DNA of 62,017 bases, taken from Curtobacterium luteum. GTDB taxonomy: Bacteria; Actinomycetota; Actinomycetes; Actinomycetales; Microbacteriaceae. Shown here piece after piece: positions 41,942-50,900 of the stretch. The position numbers and the translations under genes were made by a program. Below the pieces are notes generated by a model that was not told the origin of the DNA, did not search any database, and saw nothing but the letters and a program-made list of their open reading frames with translations. The stretch spans positions 1 through 62,017 of the forward strand of contig NZ_LDQC01000009.1 of assembly GCF_001475545.1 (NCBI RefSeq). Direction: 5' to 3'. Position 1 is the stretch's first letter, and every line of letters begins with the position of its first letter.

Positions 41942-43162
41942 TCAGGCAGCGGTGAAGACGACGGAGGCGTTCTGACCTCCGAACCCGAACGAGTTGTTGA
42001 GCGCCGCACGCACCGGCGTCCGCCGCGCCGTACCCGACACGACGTCGAGGTCGATCGCGGGATCGAGACGGTCGAGGTTCAGGGTCGGTGGGATGACTCC
42101 GGTCTCGACGGCGCGGAGTGCGAGGATCGACTCGACCGCTCCCGCAGCACCGAAGAGGTGTCCGATCGCGCTCTTCGGGGCAGACACCGCCGCGCCCGTA
42201 CCGATCGCTCGCGCGATGGCTGCGGCCTCCCCCACGTCGCCGACCGGGGTGCTCGTCGCGTGCGCGTTGACGTGGTCGACGTCACCGGGCGTGACTCCGG
42301 CCATCCGGATCGCCGACCGCATGGCACGCTCCTGCTCGCTGCCGTCGGCGAGCGGCGCCGTGATGTGATGGGCGTCCGAGGTGATCGCCCAGCCGGCGAG
42401 GCGTCCTCGCACGTGCGCGGCTCGGGCTCGGGCGTGGTCGGCGCGTTCGAGGACGAGGATGCCCGCACCTTCGCCGAGCACGAAGCCGCGGCGGTCCGCG
42501 TCGAACGGGCGGGAGAGCGTCTCCGGGTCGTCCTCCCCGGGCTTCGCGAGGGCCTGTGACTGTGCGAACGACGCCATCGTCACCGGGGTGACCGCCGCCT
42601 CGGTGCCGCCTGCGACGACGACGTCGACCTCTCCTGTGGTGATGAGCCGAGCAGCGGTGACGAGCGCCTCGGCCCCGGAGGCGCACGCGGACACCGTCGT
42701 GTAGGCCCCGGCCCGCGCGCCGAGATCGATGCTGATCTGCGCTGCGGCACCGTTCGCCATGAGCATCGGGACCGCGCGCGGTGACACCCGTCGGGCGCCG
42801 GCGTCCCGGAGGACGTCGTGGGCGTCGAGGAGCGTCTCCACGCCTCCGATGCCGGTGCCGACGACCACCGCCAGCCGGTCCCCCTCGACGCCGGGTGCCC
42901 CGGCGTCCGCCCAGGCCTCCTGCGCTGCGACGAGCGCGAGCTGCTGGCTCCGGTCGAGCCGGGCTGCTCGGACCCGACCGAGGGCGGCGTCGGCGTCGAG
43001 TGCGGCGTCCGCCCCGACGCGGATCGGCACCCGGTCCCACAGCTGGCCGCTGCGGTCGAGGACGTGCACCCCGGAGCGACCGGCGACGAGTGCGTCCCAC
43101 AGCGCGTCGACGCCGTGGCCGAACGGGGTGACACTGCCGTACCCGGTGATGACGATGTCCAC
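41942..43162 (-). CDS. Beta-ketoacyl synthase, FabF (KAS II) type
   Basis: The 406-residue enzyme has a full condensing-enzyme triad: Cys in TVSACASGAEALVTA, His in NAHATSTPVGD, His in IGHLFGAAGAVE, plus the closing NNSFGFGGQNASVVF. It would elongate acyl chains on an acyl carrier protein, but no ACP, reductase or acyltransferase gene is near, so it is an orphan. GTG 43162 follows AGGAGGT. It is divergent from a TetR gene with paired operators between them, suggesting regulated rather than housekeeping use. Confidence 0.9.
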   Translation of the reverse strand: MDIVITGYGSVTPFGHGVDALWDALVAGRSGVHVLDRSGQLWDRVPIRVGADAALDADAALGRVRAARLDRSQQLALVAAQEAWADAGAPGVEGDRLAVVVGTGIGGVETLLDAHDVLRDAGARRVSPRAVPMLMANGAAAQISIDLGARAGAYTTVSACASGAEALVTAARLITTGEVDVVVAGGTEAAVTPVTMASFAQSQALAKPGEDDPETLSRPFDADRRGFVLGEGAGILVLERADHARARAAHVRGRLAGWAITSDAHHITAPLADGSEQERAMRSAIRMAGVTPGDVDHVNAHATSTPVGDVGEAAAIARAIGTGAAVSAPKSAIGHLFGAAGAVESILALRAVETGVIPPTLNLDRLDPAIDLDVVSGTARRTPVRAALNNSFGFGGQNASVVFTAA

Positions 43163-43175
43163 GCGGACCTCCTGC

Positions 43176-43190
43176 TTGTACGTTGAACAA
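43176..43190. promoter_or_regulatory. TetR operator 1
   Basis: TTGTACGTTGAACAA, an imperfect palindrome (TTGTWC-N3-GWACAA) next to the start of the beta-ketoacyl synthase gene. Confidence 0.65.
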
Positions 43191-43196
43191 GTGGAG

Positions 43197-43211
43197 TTGT
43201 ACCACGTACAA
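43197..43211. promoter_or_regulatory. TetR operator 2
   Basis: TTGTACCACGTACAA, a perfect TTGTAC-N3-GTACAA palindrome, starting 21 bases (two helical turns) after operator 1 and eight bases before the tetR start. The outer arms TTGTACG and CGTACAA of the two sites are also mirror images. Confidence 0.7.
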
Positions 43212-43218
43212 TTCACGC

Positions 43219-43800
43219 ATGGCAACCGAGGGCGACGGCACGACCGCACGGGGAACGGCGACCCGCGCGCGGATCATCGCGGCGACCGCGGGACTCCTCG
43301 CCGCTGGCGGGTCGACCGACGTGACGGTGAGCGGCATCGCCCGGGCGGCGGGCGTCTACCCGAACCAGATCACGCACCACTTCGGCTCGAAGGACCGTCT
43401 CGTCCTCGACGCCGCGTTCACGCTCTTCCTCCGCGACACGAGCCGCATGCAGACGGCCGGGCGGCGGGCCGGCTCCCCCGCCGCGTTCCGGAGCCTCCTG
43501 GCACGGACCACGCTGGCGATGCCCTCACTCCCCCTCGTCGTCGCTGCGCTCGGGGCCGGCGGACGGGAGCGCAGTGCGCAGCTGCTCGCACTGCTCTTCC
43601 GGCAGTCCGAGCGCTACCTCGGACGGGTCGCCACCGAGCGCGGCTGGGACGGCGGGTCGCTGCACCGTGACGTCCGGACGTTCTGGAGCGCGGCGTTCGG
43701 AGCAGCACTCCTCCGGGCTGCCGGCGGGACCGGTGGCCCGGAGGACGTGGACCTCGCCGCGGTGCTGTCGATCAGCGCACGGGCCGCCGACGGTCGCTGA
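43219..43800 (+). CDS. TetR-family regulator
   Basis: The 193-residue protein has a TetR helix-turn-helix: ATRARIIAATAGLLAAGGST, then VSGIARAAGVYPNQITHHFGSKDRLVLDA (in parts). The recognition helix has H-H-F-G-S-K in place of the common Y-Y-H-F-x-S-K. The C-terminal region (HRDVRTFWSAAFGAALLRAA) is the TetR_C-like ligand domain. It probably represses itself and the divergent beta-ketoacyl synthase through the two TTGTAC-type sites. ATG 43219 is chosen; an upstream ATG at 43183 would overlap both operators. Confidence 0.88.
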   Translation: MATEGDGTTARGTATRARIIAATAGLLAAGGSTDVTVSGIARAAGVYPNQITHHFGSKDRLVLDAAFTLFLRDTSRMQTAGRRAGSPAAFRSLLARTTLAMPSLPLVVAALGAGGRERSAQLLALLFRQSERYLGRVATERGWDGGSLHRDVRTFWSAAFGAALLRAAGGTGGPEDVDLAAVLSISARAADGR

Positions 43801-43806
43801 GCGCCG

Positions 43807-44529
43807 TCACTCCCCGAAGCCGGACCGCACGAGCCCGACCAGCGCGTCGACGGCGTCCTGCGCGTCGTCCCCTGTTGCCTCGATACCGATCGTCGCGCCC
43901 TGCGGCAGCGCGAGCGCCATGATCGCGAGGAGGCTCTTCGCATCGACGCCGTTCACCCGGACCCGGGCGTCGAACCGAGCGGCGGTCTTGACGAACTCCG
44001 CCGCCGGTCGGGCGTGGAGCCCGCTCTCGTTGACCAGCTCGACCGAGGCGGACGCGGACGGACCGCCATCGGCTCCGCACCCGACCGCGTCGTCGTCGGG
44101 TGCCGACGCGCTGTCGGGTGTCGTGCCTCCCGGTCGGTCCGTCGCGACCGGACCAGCAGCGCTGGCGGCTGCGGCCAGGACTGCCGTCACGTCGCCGCCG
44201 GTCTGTGCTGCGACCGCCGCCGCGACCGTGCCCTCGACCAGCGGTGCCTGCGAGACGTGCACGCGTGCTCGGTCCTCGTCGTCGAGGAAGTCGAGCGCCG
44301 TGTCGGTCGTCAGGTAGGCCGATCCGAGGTCGCACAGCACGACGATGCCGTCGGTCTCCCGGAGCTCCTCGAGCCCGGCGGTGATGGCCTCGAACGACGT
44401 GCCGATGCCGCCGTCCTCGGTGCCCCCGGCGGCCACGAGCGGGACGTCCGCCGCCATCTGCCGGGCGAGCTCGACGGTTCCGGAGGCCACGGCGGCGCTG
44501 TGGGAGACGACGAGGATGCCGACGGTCAC
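43807..44529 (-). CDS. dhaM: DhaM-HPr fusion, phosphoryl donor of dihydroxyacetone kinase
   Basis: The 240-residue protein joins a DhaM (EIIA-mannose-like) domain, with phospho-His in VVSHSAAVASG and the contact region GTEDGGIGTSFEAI, to a C-terminal HPr domain with phospho-His in GLHARPAAEFV and the Ser region KSLLAIMAL. A Pro/Asp-rich linker (about residues 125-155) separates them. HPr passes phosphate from PTS enzyme I (not encoded here) to DhaM and on to ADP held by DhaL. Its GTG overlaps the dhaL stop. Confidence 0.92.
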   Translation of the reverse strand: MTVGILVVSHSAAVASGTVELARQMAADVPLVAAGGTEDGGIGTSFEAITAGLEELRETDGIVVLCDLGSAYLTTDTALDFLDDEDRARVHVSQAPLVEGTVAAAVAAQTGGDVTAVLAAAASAAGPVATDRPGGTTPDSASAPDDDAVGCGADGGPSASASVELVNESGLHARPAAEFVKTAARFDARVRVNGVDAKSLLAIMALALPQGATIGIEATGDDAQDAVDALVGLVRSGFGE

Positions 44530-45152
44530 GCGGCGTCCACCGCGGCGCGCAGGAGGTAGACCGTCGACTGCGCTCCAGGGTCGCGGTGACCCACGGCGCG
44601 CTCACCGAGGTAGCTCGCGCGTCCCTTGCGGGCGACGAGCGCGTCCGTCGACTCGGCCCCGGTCGCGGCGGCGTCCGCGGCAGCGGCGAGCACCTGCTCG
44701 GGGGTCGCGCCGTCGTCAGCGGCCGATGCGGCGGCGTCCACTGCTGGCGTCCACGCGTCCACCATCGTCTTGTCGCCGACCTCGGCCTTGCCCCGCGAGA
44801 CGACACCGTCACGCGCCGCGGTCAGCACGGCCACGAGCGTGGGCGCGTCGAGCGCCTCCGCGTCACCGGCCGCCTGCGCGGCCTTGAGGTAGGCCGTCCC
44901 GAACAGGGGTCCCGCTGCACCGCCGACCGTGGAGATGAGCTTGGTCGCGACCGTCTTGAAGACCGAGCCGGGGGTGTCGAACGAGCCGGCGTCGATCGCC
45001 TCGACGACGGCCCGGAACCCACGGTCGAGGTTCTCGCCGTGGTCCCCGTCGCCGATCTCGCGGTCGAGCGTCACGAGCTCGGCGCGGTGGTCGTCGATCG
45101 TCGCTGCCGAGCGACGCACCCAGTCGATGGCCCATGCGGTGTCGAGCGCCAA
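44526..45152 (-). CDS. dhaL: Dihydroxyacetone kinase subunit DhaL
   Basis: The 208-residue protein binds ADP/ATP with Mg through the DhaL motif REIGDGDHGENLDRGF, the GGAAGPLFGTAY loop, GDKTMVDAWTPA and GRASYLGERAVGHRDPGA. In PTS-dependent systems its bound ADP is rephosphorylated by DhaM. The start is TTG at 45152, supported by an AGAAGGGA ribosome site. It is the middle gene of dhaK-dhaL-dhaM. Confidence 0.93.
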   Translation of the reverse strand: MALDTAWAIDWVRRSAATIDDHRAELVTLDREIGDGDHGENLDRGFRAVVEAIDAGSFDTPGSVFKTVATKLISTVGGAAGPLFGTAYLKAAQAAGDAEALDAPTLVAVLTAARDGVVSRGKAEVGDKTMVDAWTPAVDAAASAADDGATPEQVLAAAADAAATGAESTDALVARKGRASYLGERAVGHRDPGAQSTVYLLRAAVDAA

Positions 45153-45209
45153 TGCGGTGTCCCTTCTGCGGCCGACCCGTCGTCCGGGCCGGGGTCGTGG
45201 TCCGGTGGG

Positions 45210-46211
45210 TCAGCGACCCCAGCGCAGGGCCGGGGTCTCCACCGGGGCGTCCCAGAGTGCGGTGAGTTCGTCGTCGAGCACGGTGACGGTCAACGAGAAG
45301 CCCTGCATCTCGAGGGACGTGACGTAGTTGCCGACCAAACTACGCGTGACCTCGTGGCCGCGGTCGGAGAGGATCTCCTCGGCGCGTCGGTAGGCGATGT
45401 AGAGCTCGGACAGCGGTGTGCCGCCCATGCCGTTCACGAGGAGGAGCAGCTCCGACCCCGGAGGCGCCTCGAGGTCGGTGAGGATCGGTTCGAGGACACG
45501 GTCGACGAGCTCGTCGGCCGGGGCCATCGCGATCCGCTCCCGCCCGGGTTCTCCGTGGATGCCGATGCCGAGCTCGACCTCGTCGTCGGCCAGCGTGAAG
45601 GAGGGCTCGCCGGCGTGCGGCACCGTGCCGGACGAGAGCGCGAGGCCCATCGACCGGGTGACGTCGTTCACCCGGCGAGCGATCGCGGCGACGGCGTCGA
45701 GGTCGTCCCCGCGCTCGGCCGCTGCGCCCGCGCACTTCTCCACGACGACGGTGCCCGCGACGCCCCGACGACCAGCGGTGTAGAGCGAGTCCTGCACCGC
45801 GACGTCGTCGTCGACCACGACCGACTCGACGCGGACGTCGTCCATCGCCGCGAGCTCGGCAGCGGTCTCGAAGTTGAGGACGTCCCCGGTGTAGTTCTTC
45901 ACGATGTGGAGCACGCCCGCTCCCCCGTCGACGGCTTTGGTCGCCGCGACGATCGGGTCGGGGGTCGGGCTCGTGAACACCGGGCCGGGGACGGCTGCGT
46001 CGAGCATGCCGTACCCGACGAACCCGGCGTGCAGGGGTTCGTGGCCGCTGCCGCCGCCGCTGACGATCCCGACCTTGCCCGACACCGGCGCATCGGCTCG
46101 GTGCAGGTGGATCGGGTCCTCGACCAGGACCACGTGCCCGGCGTGCGCACGCGCGAACCCGCGGACGGTCTCGTCGACCACGGCGTGCGGGTCGTTGATG
46201 AGCTTCTTCAT
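45210..46211 (-). CDS. dhaK: Dihydroxyacetone kinase subunit DhaK
   Basis: The 333-residue subunit has [18 protein letters not shown] at the substrate site and the catalytic His in [15 protein letters not shown], which binds dihydroxyacetone as a hemiaminal. [19 protein letters not shown] completes the fold. It phosphorylates dihydroxyacetone to the glycolytic triose phosphate. ATG 46211 follows GAAGGAGTT. It is transcribed away from glpF; two GTGCACG palindromes lie between. Confidence 0.94.
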   Translation of the reverse strand: MKKLINDPHAVVDETVRGFARAHAGHVVLVEDPIHLHRADAPVSGKVGIVSGGGSGHEPLHAGFVGYGMLDAAVPGPVFTSPTPDPIVAATKAVDGGAGVLHIVKNYTGDVLNFETAAELAAMDDVRVESVVVDDDVAVQDSLYTAGRRGVAGTVVVEKCAGAAAERGDDLDAVAAIARRVNDVTRSMGLALSSGTVPHAGEPSFTLADDEVELGIGIHGEPGRERIAMAPADELVDRVLEPILTDLEAPPGSELLLLVNGMGGTPLSELYIAYRRAEEILSDRGHEVTRSLVGNYVTSLEMQGFSLTVTVLDDELTALWDAPVETPALRWGR

Positions 46212-46293
46212 GCGCGGAACTCCTTCGTCGACGGTGACGGGTGCACCTGGTCGGTGGCGACTTCACCCTACAGCGGCCGCTCGTTCGCCCTCC

Positions 46294-46309
46294 GTGCACG
46301 TTCGTGCAC
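46294..46309. promoter_or_regulatory. Operator 1 between dhaK and glpF
   Basis: GTGCACGTTCGTGCAC is a perfect 7-bp palindrome with a TT centre. It lies just upstream of a leftward TAGGGT -10 box (46265-46270), where a regulator would control the dha promoter. Confidence 0.75.
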
Positions 46310-46359
46310 AGGGATGATGGCGGCGAAGCGGCCCGGGACGCGCGATCTCGCACTGGCGA

Positions 46360-46373
46360 TGCACGTTCGTGCA
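46360..46373. promoter_or_regulatory. Operator 2 between dhaK and glpF
   Basis: TGCACGTTCGTGCA repeats the core of operator 1 exactly. The centres are 65 bp apart, and it is about 50 bp upstream of a TATGCT -10 box (46425-46430) facing glpF. One regulator probably controls both glycerol operons. Confidence 0.75.
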
Positions 46374-46503
46374 CTTTCCCGCGGATCGCTCGCGATTCCG
46401 TCGCGGAGCCACGATCCGCGTCAGTATGCTCGCCCCAATCACTCAACGGGGAGTGCCGGACCCGCACCACCGGACCCCCACCCTCACGCACTGGAGGTCA
46501 CCG

Positions 46504-47226
46504 ATGGACGGCATCGGCGTCAATTTCCTGTCCGAGCTCGTCGGCACGGCGATGCTCATCATCCTCGGTGGCGGTGTCGTCGCCGCCGTGTCCCTCACGA
46601 AGTCCAAGGGCTTCGGCGCGGGCTTCCTCATGGTCACCTTCGGTTGGGGCTTCGCGGTCTTCGCCGGCGTCACCGTGTCCTACAAGTCGGGCGGCCAGCT
46701 GAACCCGGCGGTGAGCCTCGCGCAGGCGATCCTCGGCAACATCACCGTCGGCGAGATGTTCCTCTACTGGATCGCGCAGATCATCGGCGCGATCATCGGC
46801 GCGGTCATCGTCTGGCTCGCCTACAAGCAGCACTTCGACGAGGAGCCGGACCCGGCAGCCAAGCTCGGCGTCTTCTCGACCGGCCCGGCGATCCGCAACT
46901 ACGCCTGGAACCTCGTCACCGAGATCATCGGCACCTTCGTCCTCGTGTTCGTCGTCATCGCCTTCACCAACGGCAAGACCCCGGCTGCGCTCGGCGCGGT
47001 CCCCGTCGCCTTCCTCGTGATCGCGATCGGCGTCTCCCTCGGTGGCCCGACCGGGTACGCCATCAACCCTGCCCGTGACCTCGGCCCGCGCATCGCGCAC
47101 GCCTTCCTCCCGATCAAGGGCAAGGGCTCGTCCGACTGGTCGTACGCCTGGGTCCCGGTCGTCGGCCCGCTCATCGGCGGTGCACTCGCGGCGGGGCTCT
47201 CGTACGCGCTGCTCCCCATGGCCTGA
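46504..47226 (+). CDS. glpF: Glycerol facilitator (aquaglyceroporin)
   Basis: The 240-residue channel has six membrane spans and both pore loops: GGQLNPAVSLA (first NPA) and GYAINPARDLGPR (second NPA, followed by Arg-Asp). The Asp after the second NPA marks a glycerol-conducting rather than water-selective channel. It brings glycerol into the cell for GlpK. ATG 46504 follows GGAGGT. A 34-bp tandem repeat separates it from glpK. Confidence 0.94.
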   Translation: MDGIGVNFLSELVGTAMLIILGGGVVAAVSLTKSKGFGAGFLMVTFGWGFAVFAGVTVSYKSGGQLNPAVSLAQAILGNITVGEMFLYWIAQIIGAIIGAVIVWLAYKQHFDEEPDPAAKLGVFSTGPAIRNYAWNLVTEIIGTFVLVFVVIAFTNGKTPAALGAVPVAFLVIAIGVSLGGPTGYAINPARDLGPRIAHAFLPIKGKGSSDWSYAWVPVVGPLIGGALAAGLSYALLPMA

Positions 47227-47281
47227 CCCCTCCAACTCCGCCGCGGTCGGCGCCGACACCGACGTCGGCCGCGGTACCCCG

Positions 47282-47349
47282 CCCAGCCGGTACAGCAGCC
47301 GGTGCGGGCACCCTGCCCGACCGGCACAGCAGCCGGTCCGGGCACCCCG
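47282..47349 (+). repeat. Tandem repeat, two 34-bp units, between glpF and glpK
   Basis: Unit 1 (47282-47315) and unit 2 (47316-47349) share CAGCAGCCGGT and CGGGCACCC and most other positions; a third, weaker unit follows. It does not encode a protein. It may alter spacing or mRNA folding between the two genes. Confidence 0.7.
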
Positions 47350-47403
47350 AAGCCCGGTCGGCACCGCAGCCGACCGTGACACCGACACCCGTAAGGAGCA
47401 CCA

Positions 47404-48915
47404 ATGGCCGACTACATCGTCGCCATCGACCAGGGCACCACCTCGACCCGAGCGATCGTGTTCGACCACTCCGGTTCCATCGTGTCCGTCGGACAGAAGG
47501 AGCACGAGCAGATCTTCCCGCGCGCCGGCTGGGTCGAGCACGACCCGACCGAGATCTGGGACAACACCCGCGAGGTCATCGGCCAGGCGCTCTCCCGCGC
47601 CGACATCACGCGGCACGACGTCGCCGCGGTCGGCATCACCAACCAGCGCGAGACCGCGGTGGTCTGGGACAAGAACACCGGCAAGCCGGTCTACAACGCG
47701 ATCGTCTGGCAGGACACCCGCACGCAGGCGATCGTCGACGAGCTCGCCGACGGCGACACCGACCGCTACAAGTCGGTCGTCGGCCTCCCCCTCGCCACCT
47801 ACTTCGCCGGCACCAAGATCGTCTGGATCCTCGACAACGTCGACGGTGCCCGCGAGAAGGCCGAGGCGGGCGATCTCCTCTTCGGCACGACCGACACCTG
47901 GGTCCTCTGGAACCTCACCGGCGGCGTCGACGGCGGCGTGCACAAGACGGACGTCACGAACGCCTCGCGCACCCTCTTCATGGACCTCGAGACGCTCTCG
48001 TGGCGCGACGACATCCTCGCGGACTTCGGCGTCCCGAAGTCCATGCTCCCCGAGATCGTCAGCTCGTCCGAGGTCTACGGCCACGTCGAGTCGTCGAGCC
48101 TGCTCCGCGAGGTCCCGATCGCCGGCATCCTCGGCGACCAGCAGGCAGCGACCTTCGGCCAGGCGGCCTTCGACCAGGGCGAGTCGAAGAACACCTACGG
48201 CACGGGCAACTTCCTGATCTTCAACACGGGCACCGAGATCGTCCGGTCGGAGAACGGCCTGCTCACCACCGTCGGCTACAAGCTCGGCGACCAGGAGACC
48301 CACTACGCGCTCGAGGGTTCGATCGCCGTCACCGGGTCGCTCATCCAGTGGCTCCGCGACAACCTCGGCCTCATCGGCAGCGCACCGGAGGTCGAGGCCC
48401 TCGCCAAGACCGTCGAGGACAACGGCGGCGTCTACTTCGTGCCGGCGTTCTCCGGCCTGTTCGCGCCGTACTGGCGTCCGGACGCCCGAGGCGCCATCGT
48501 CGGCCTCACCCGCTACGTCAACAAGGGACACATCGCGCGTGCTGCCCTCGAGGCGACGGCGCTGCAGACCCGTGAGGTCCTCGACGCGGTGAACGCCGAC
48601 TCCGGCGTCGACCTGACGGAGCTCAAGGTCGACGGCGGCATGACCGCGAACGACGCGCTCATGCAGTTCCAGGCCGACATCCTCAACGTCCCGGTCGTCC
48701 GTCCGGTCGTCGCGGAGACCACGGCCCTCGGCGCGGCCTACGCCGCCGGTCTCGCCGTCGGGTTCTGGGCGAACCTCGACGAGCTCCGCGCCAACTGGCA
48801 GGAGGACAAGCGCTGGGAGCCCCAGCTCGACGACGCCGAGCGTGAGCGCACGCTGCGGCTCTGGAAGAAGGCCGTCACGAAGACCTTCGACTGGGTCGAC
48901 GAGGACGTCCGGTAG
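47404..48915 (+). CDS. glpK: Glycerol kinase
   Basis: The 503-residue enzyme is a standard FGGY kinase: [15 protein letters not shown] (ATP/phosphate 1), [60 protein letters not shown] and [18 protein letters not shown] (FGGY signature 2 region). It makes glycerol 3-phosphate with ATP. ATG 47404 follows AAGGAG. With glpF and dhaKLM, this locus covers both phosphorylating routes of glycerol/dihydroxyacetone use. Confidence 0.95.
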   Translation: MADYIVAIDQGTTSTRAIVFDHSGSIVSVGQKEHEQIFPRAGWVEHDPTEIWDNTREVIGQALSRADITRHDVAAVGITNQRETAVVWDKNTGKPVYNAIVWQDTRTQAIVDELADGDTDRYKSVVGLPLATYFAGTKIVWILDNVDGAREKAEAGDLLFGTTDTWVLWNLTGGVDGGVHKTDVTNASRTLFMDLETLSWRDDILADFGVPKSMLPEIVSSSEVYGHVESSSLLREVPIAGILGDQQAATFGQAAFDQGESKNTYGTGNFLIFNTGTEIVRSENGLLTTVGYKLGDQETHYALEGSIAVTGSLIQWLRDNLGLIGSAPEVEALAKTVEDNGGVYFVPAFSGLFAPYWRPDARGAIVGLTRYVNKGHIARAALEATALQTREVLDAVNADSGVDLTELKVDGGMTANDALMQFQADILNVPVVRPVVAETTALGAAYAAGLAVGFWANLDELRANWQEDKRWEPQLDDAERERTLRLWKKAVTKTFDWVDEDVR

Positions 48916-48937
48916 GCATCTGCTGGCGTGACCGCCT

Positions 48938-48978
48938 GGAGGCGCGGTGCAGGTCCGACGGACCGGCACCGCGCCTCC
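48938..48978 (+). terminator. Terminator after glpK
   Basis: GGAGGCGCGGTGC and GCACCGCGCCTCC form a perfect 13-bp stem, with GGTCC/GGACC pairing inside the loop. It starts 22 bases after the glpK stop. There is no T-run. Confidence 0.7.
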
Positions 48979-49010
48979 CGGCCGTTGCGCTGGGCGCGGG
49001 GCGCTCGTGT

Positions 49011-49072
49011 GGAACCAGGTTCCGGACGCACCACCACGCCGTTTCGTGGTGCTGTGCCCGGAACCTGGTTCC
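49011..49072. repeat. Long palindromic (REP-like) element
   Basis: GGAACCAGGTTCCGG and CCGGAACCTGGTTCC are exact 15-bp inverted repeats; inside them CACCACG and CGTGGTG also pair, so the whole 62 bases can form one hairpin. Each arm is itself nearly palindromic (GGAACC-A-GGTTCC). A further degenerate arm, CCGGAACATGGTGCCGG, follows. It lies between convergent glpK and trpD. Confidence 0.7.
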
Positions 49073-49121
49073 GGACTGCCGGAACATGGTGCCGGCCGGC
49101 GCTCGCGGCGTTGCCGCGCCG

Positions 49122-50171
49122 TCAGGCGGCGGGTGCAACCCAGTCGGCGAGCTTGCGAGCCGCTGCGCCGGAGTCGATGGCCTCGGCCGCGACCGCGAGC
49201 TGCTCGCGGAAGCGCTGCAGGATCGGTCGGTCGGCCTCCGCAGGGGTCTGGGCGAGCCGGAAGGACACGAGACCCGCGGCCGCGTTGAGCAGCACGATGT
49301 CGCGGACGGGGCCGGTCTCCCCCGCGAGCACCCGGTGCACCACGGCCGCGTTGTGCTCGGGGTCACCGCCGAGGAGGTCCTCGGTCCGGGCCCGGGCGAT
49401 GCCGAGGTCGCGCGGGTCGAGGTCGTGCTCGATGATGCGCCCGCCGGTGACCTCCCAGATGTGGCTGTGCCCCGTCGTGGTGAGCTCGTCGAGTCCGTCG
49501 TCGCCGCGGAACACCAGCGCGGTCGCACCACGCGTCTGGAACACGCCCGTGATGATCGGGACGAGCTCGAGCTGCGCCACACCCACCGCGTTCGCCTCGC
49601 AGCGCGCGGGGTTGACGAGCGGCCCGAGGAAGTTGAAGACGGTCGGCACGCCGATCTCACGGCGGACCGGACCCGCGTGCGCGAAGCCGGGGTGGAACGC
49701 ACTCGCGAACGCGAACGTGAGCCCGACGCGGTGGAAGGTGTCCGCAACACGCGCGGCGTCCATCGTGAGGTCGAGGCCGAGCGCGGCGAGGACGTCGCTC
49801 GAACCGGACTTCGACGAGCTCGCGCGGTTGCCGTGCTTGACCACCGGCACGCCTGCCGCGGCGATGACGATCGCCGCCATGGTCGAGACGTTCACCGTCC
49901 CGACGACGTCCCCGCCGGTGCCGACGATGTCGAGCGCCATCGGGTCGACGTCCAGTGGTACCGCGGCGTCGAGGATCGCATCGCGGAAGCCGACCACCTC
50001 GTCGACGGTCTCACCCTTCGCGCGGAGCGCCACGGCGAAGGCCGCGATCTGGGCGGACGTCGCACGACCCTGCACGATCTCCTCCATGGCCCATGTGGAC
50101 TGCCTGATCGACAGGTCCTGACGCGCCATGAGCGCGCTGATCACCGAGGGCCACGTGAGTTGGTCGTGCAT
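49122..50171 (-). CDS. trpD: Anthranilate phosphoribosyltransferase
   Basis: The 349-residue enzyme has the TrpD landmarks DIVGTGGDVVGTVNVST (PRPP site), VVKHGNRASSSKSGSSDVL (anthranilate/PRPP) and PTVFNFLGPLVNPA. It joins anthranilate to PRPP in tryptophan synthesis. ATG 50171 begins MHDQLTWPSVISALM. Placement of trpD beside ctaE and the qcr genes is typical of many actinobacteria, although the pathways are unrelated. Its start and that of ctaE are 79 bases apart and divergent. Confidence 0.94.
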   Translation of the reverse strand: MHDQLTWPSVISALMARQDLSIRQSTWAMEEIVQGRATSAQIAAFAVALRAKGETVDEVVGFRDAILDAAVPLDVDPMALDIVGTGGDVVGTVNVSTMAAIVIAAAGVPVVKHGNRASSSKSGSSDVLAALGLDLTMDAARVADTFHRVGLTFAFASAFHPGFAHAGPVRREIGVPTVFNFLGPLVNPARCEANAVGVAQLELVPIITGVFQTRGATALVFRGDDGLDELTTTGHSHIWEVTGGRIIEHDLDPRDLGIARARTEDLLGGDPEHNAAVVHRVLAGETGPVRDIVLLNAAAGLVSFRLAQTPAEADRPILQRFREQLAVAAEAIDSGAAARKLADWVAPAA

Positions 50172-50237
50172 GGTCCGATCGTAGTGAATTCGAGCGACCC
50201 ACCAGTTGGCTGCGAAAACACTGTCGGTGGTTTCGGC

Positions 50238-50243
50238 CATAAT
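50238..50243 (+). promoter_or_regulatory. -10 box before ctaE
   Basis: CATAAT lies seven bases before GTG 50251. The intervening GGAGTCT also offers a short ribosome site, so leaderless and led translation are both possible. Confidence 0.45.
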
Positions 50244-50250
50244 GGAGTCT

Positions 50251-50880
50251 GTGACTAGCACCCCTCTCTCCAGATCTGCCACCGCACCGGTCCTCAACAG
50301 GCCGAACGCCGTGGCCGTGGGGACGATCGTGTGGCTGGGCAGCGAGGTCATGTTCTTCGCCGGCCTGTTCGCGATCTACTTCACGCTCCGCAGCACCTCG
50401 CCCGAGCTCTGGGCCACCGAGACCGCCAAGCTCGAGGTGCCGTTCGCGTCGGTGAACACGATCATCCTGGTGCTGTCGAGCTTCGCCTGCCAGTTCGCGG
50501 TCTTCGCCGCCGAGCGCTTCCAGGTGCACCGCACGAGCTGGAACCCGCGCCACTGGGGCATGACCGAGTGGTTCTTCGTCACCTACTGCATGGGCGCGAT
50601 CTTCGTCTGCGGTCAGATCTTCGAGTACGCCAACCTCTGGCACGAGGGCGTCACGCTCTCCTCCAGCGCCTACGGCTCGGCCTTCTACATGACGACCGGC
50701 TTCCACGGCCTCCACGTCACGGGTGGCCTCATCGCGTTCCTGCTGACGCTCGGTCGCGGGTTCGCAGCCAAGAACTTCGGTCACAAGGAAGCGACCACCG
50801 CGATCGTCGTGTCGTACTACTGGCACTTCGTCGACGTCGTCTGGATCGGCCTCTTCGCCGTCATCTACCTGCTCAAGTAG
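50251..50880 (+). CDS. ctaE: Cytochrome c oxidase subunit III
   Basis: The 209-residue membrane protein has five hydrophobic spans and typical subunit III segments: [36 protein letters not shown] (the conserved HGxHV) and [19 protein letters not shown]. It belongs to the aa3-type terminal oxidase, whose catalytic subunits are encoded elsewhere. GTG 50251 is set by the -10 box and GGAG. It starts the ctaE-qcrC-qcrA-qcrB operon. Confidence 0.94.
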   Translation: MTSTPLSRSATAPVLNRPNAVAVGTIVWLGSEVMFFAGLFAIYFTLRSTSPELWATETAKLEVPFASVNTIILVLSSFACQFAVFAAERFQVHRTSWNPRHWGMTEWFFVTYCMGAIFVCGQIFEYANLWHEGVTLSSSAYGSAFYMTTGFHGLHVTGGLIAFLLTLGRGFAAKNFGHKEATTAIVVSYYWHFVDVVWIGLFAVIYLLK

Positions 50881-50900
50881 AACTGGATAGCCCCCACAGC

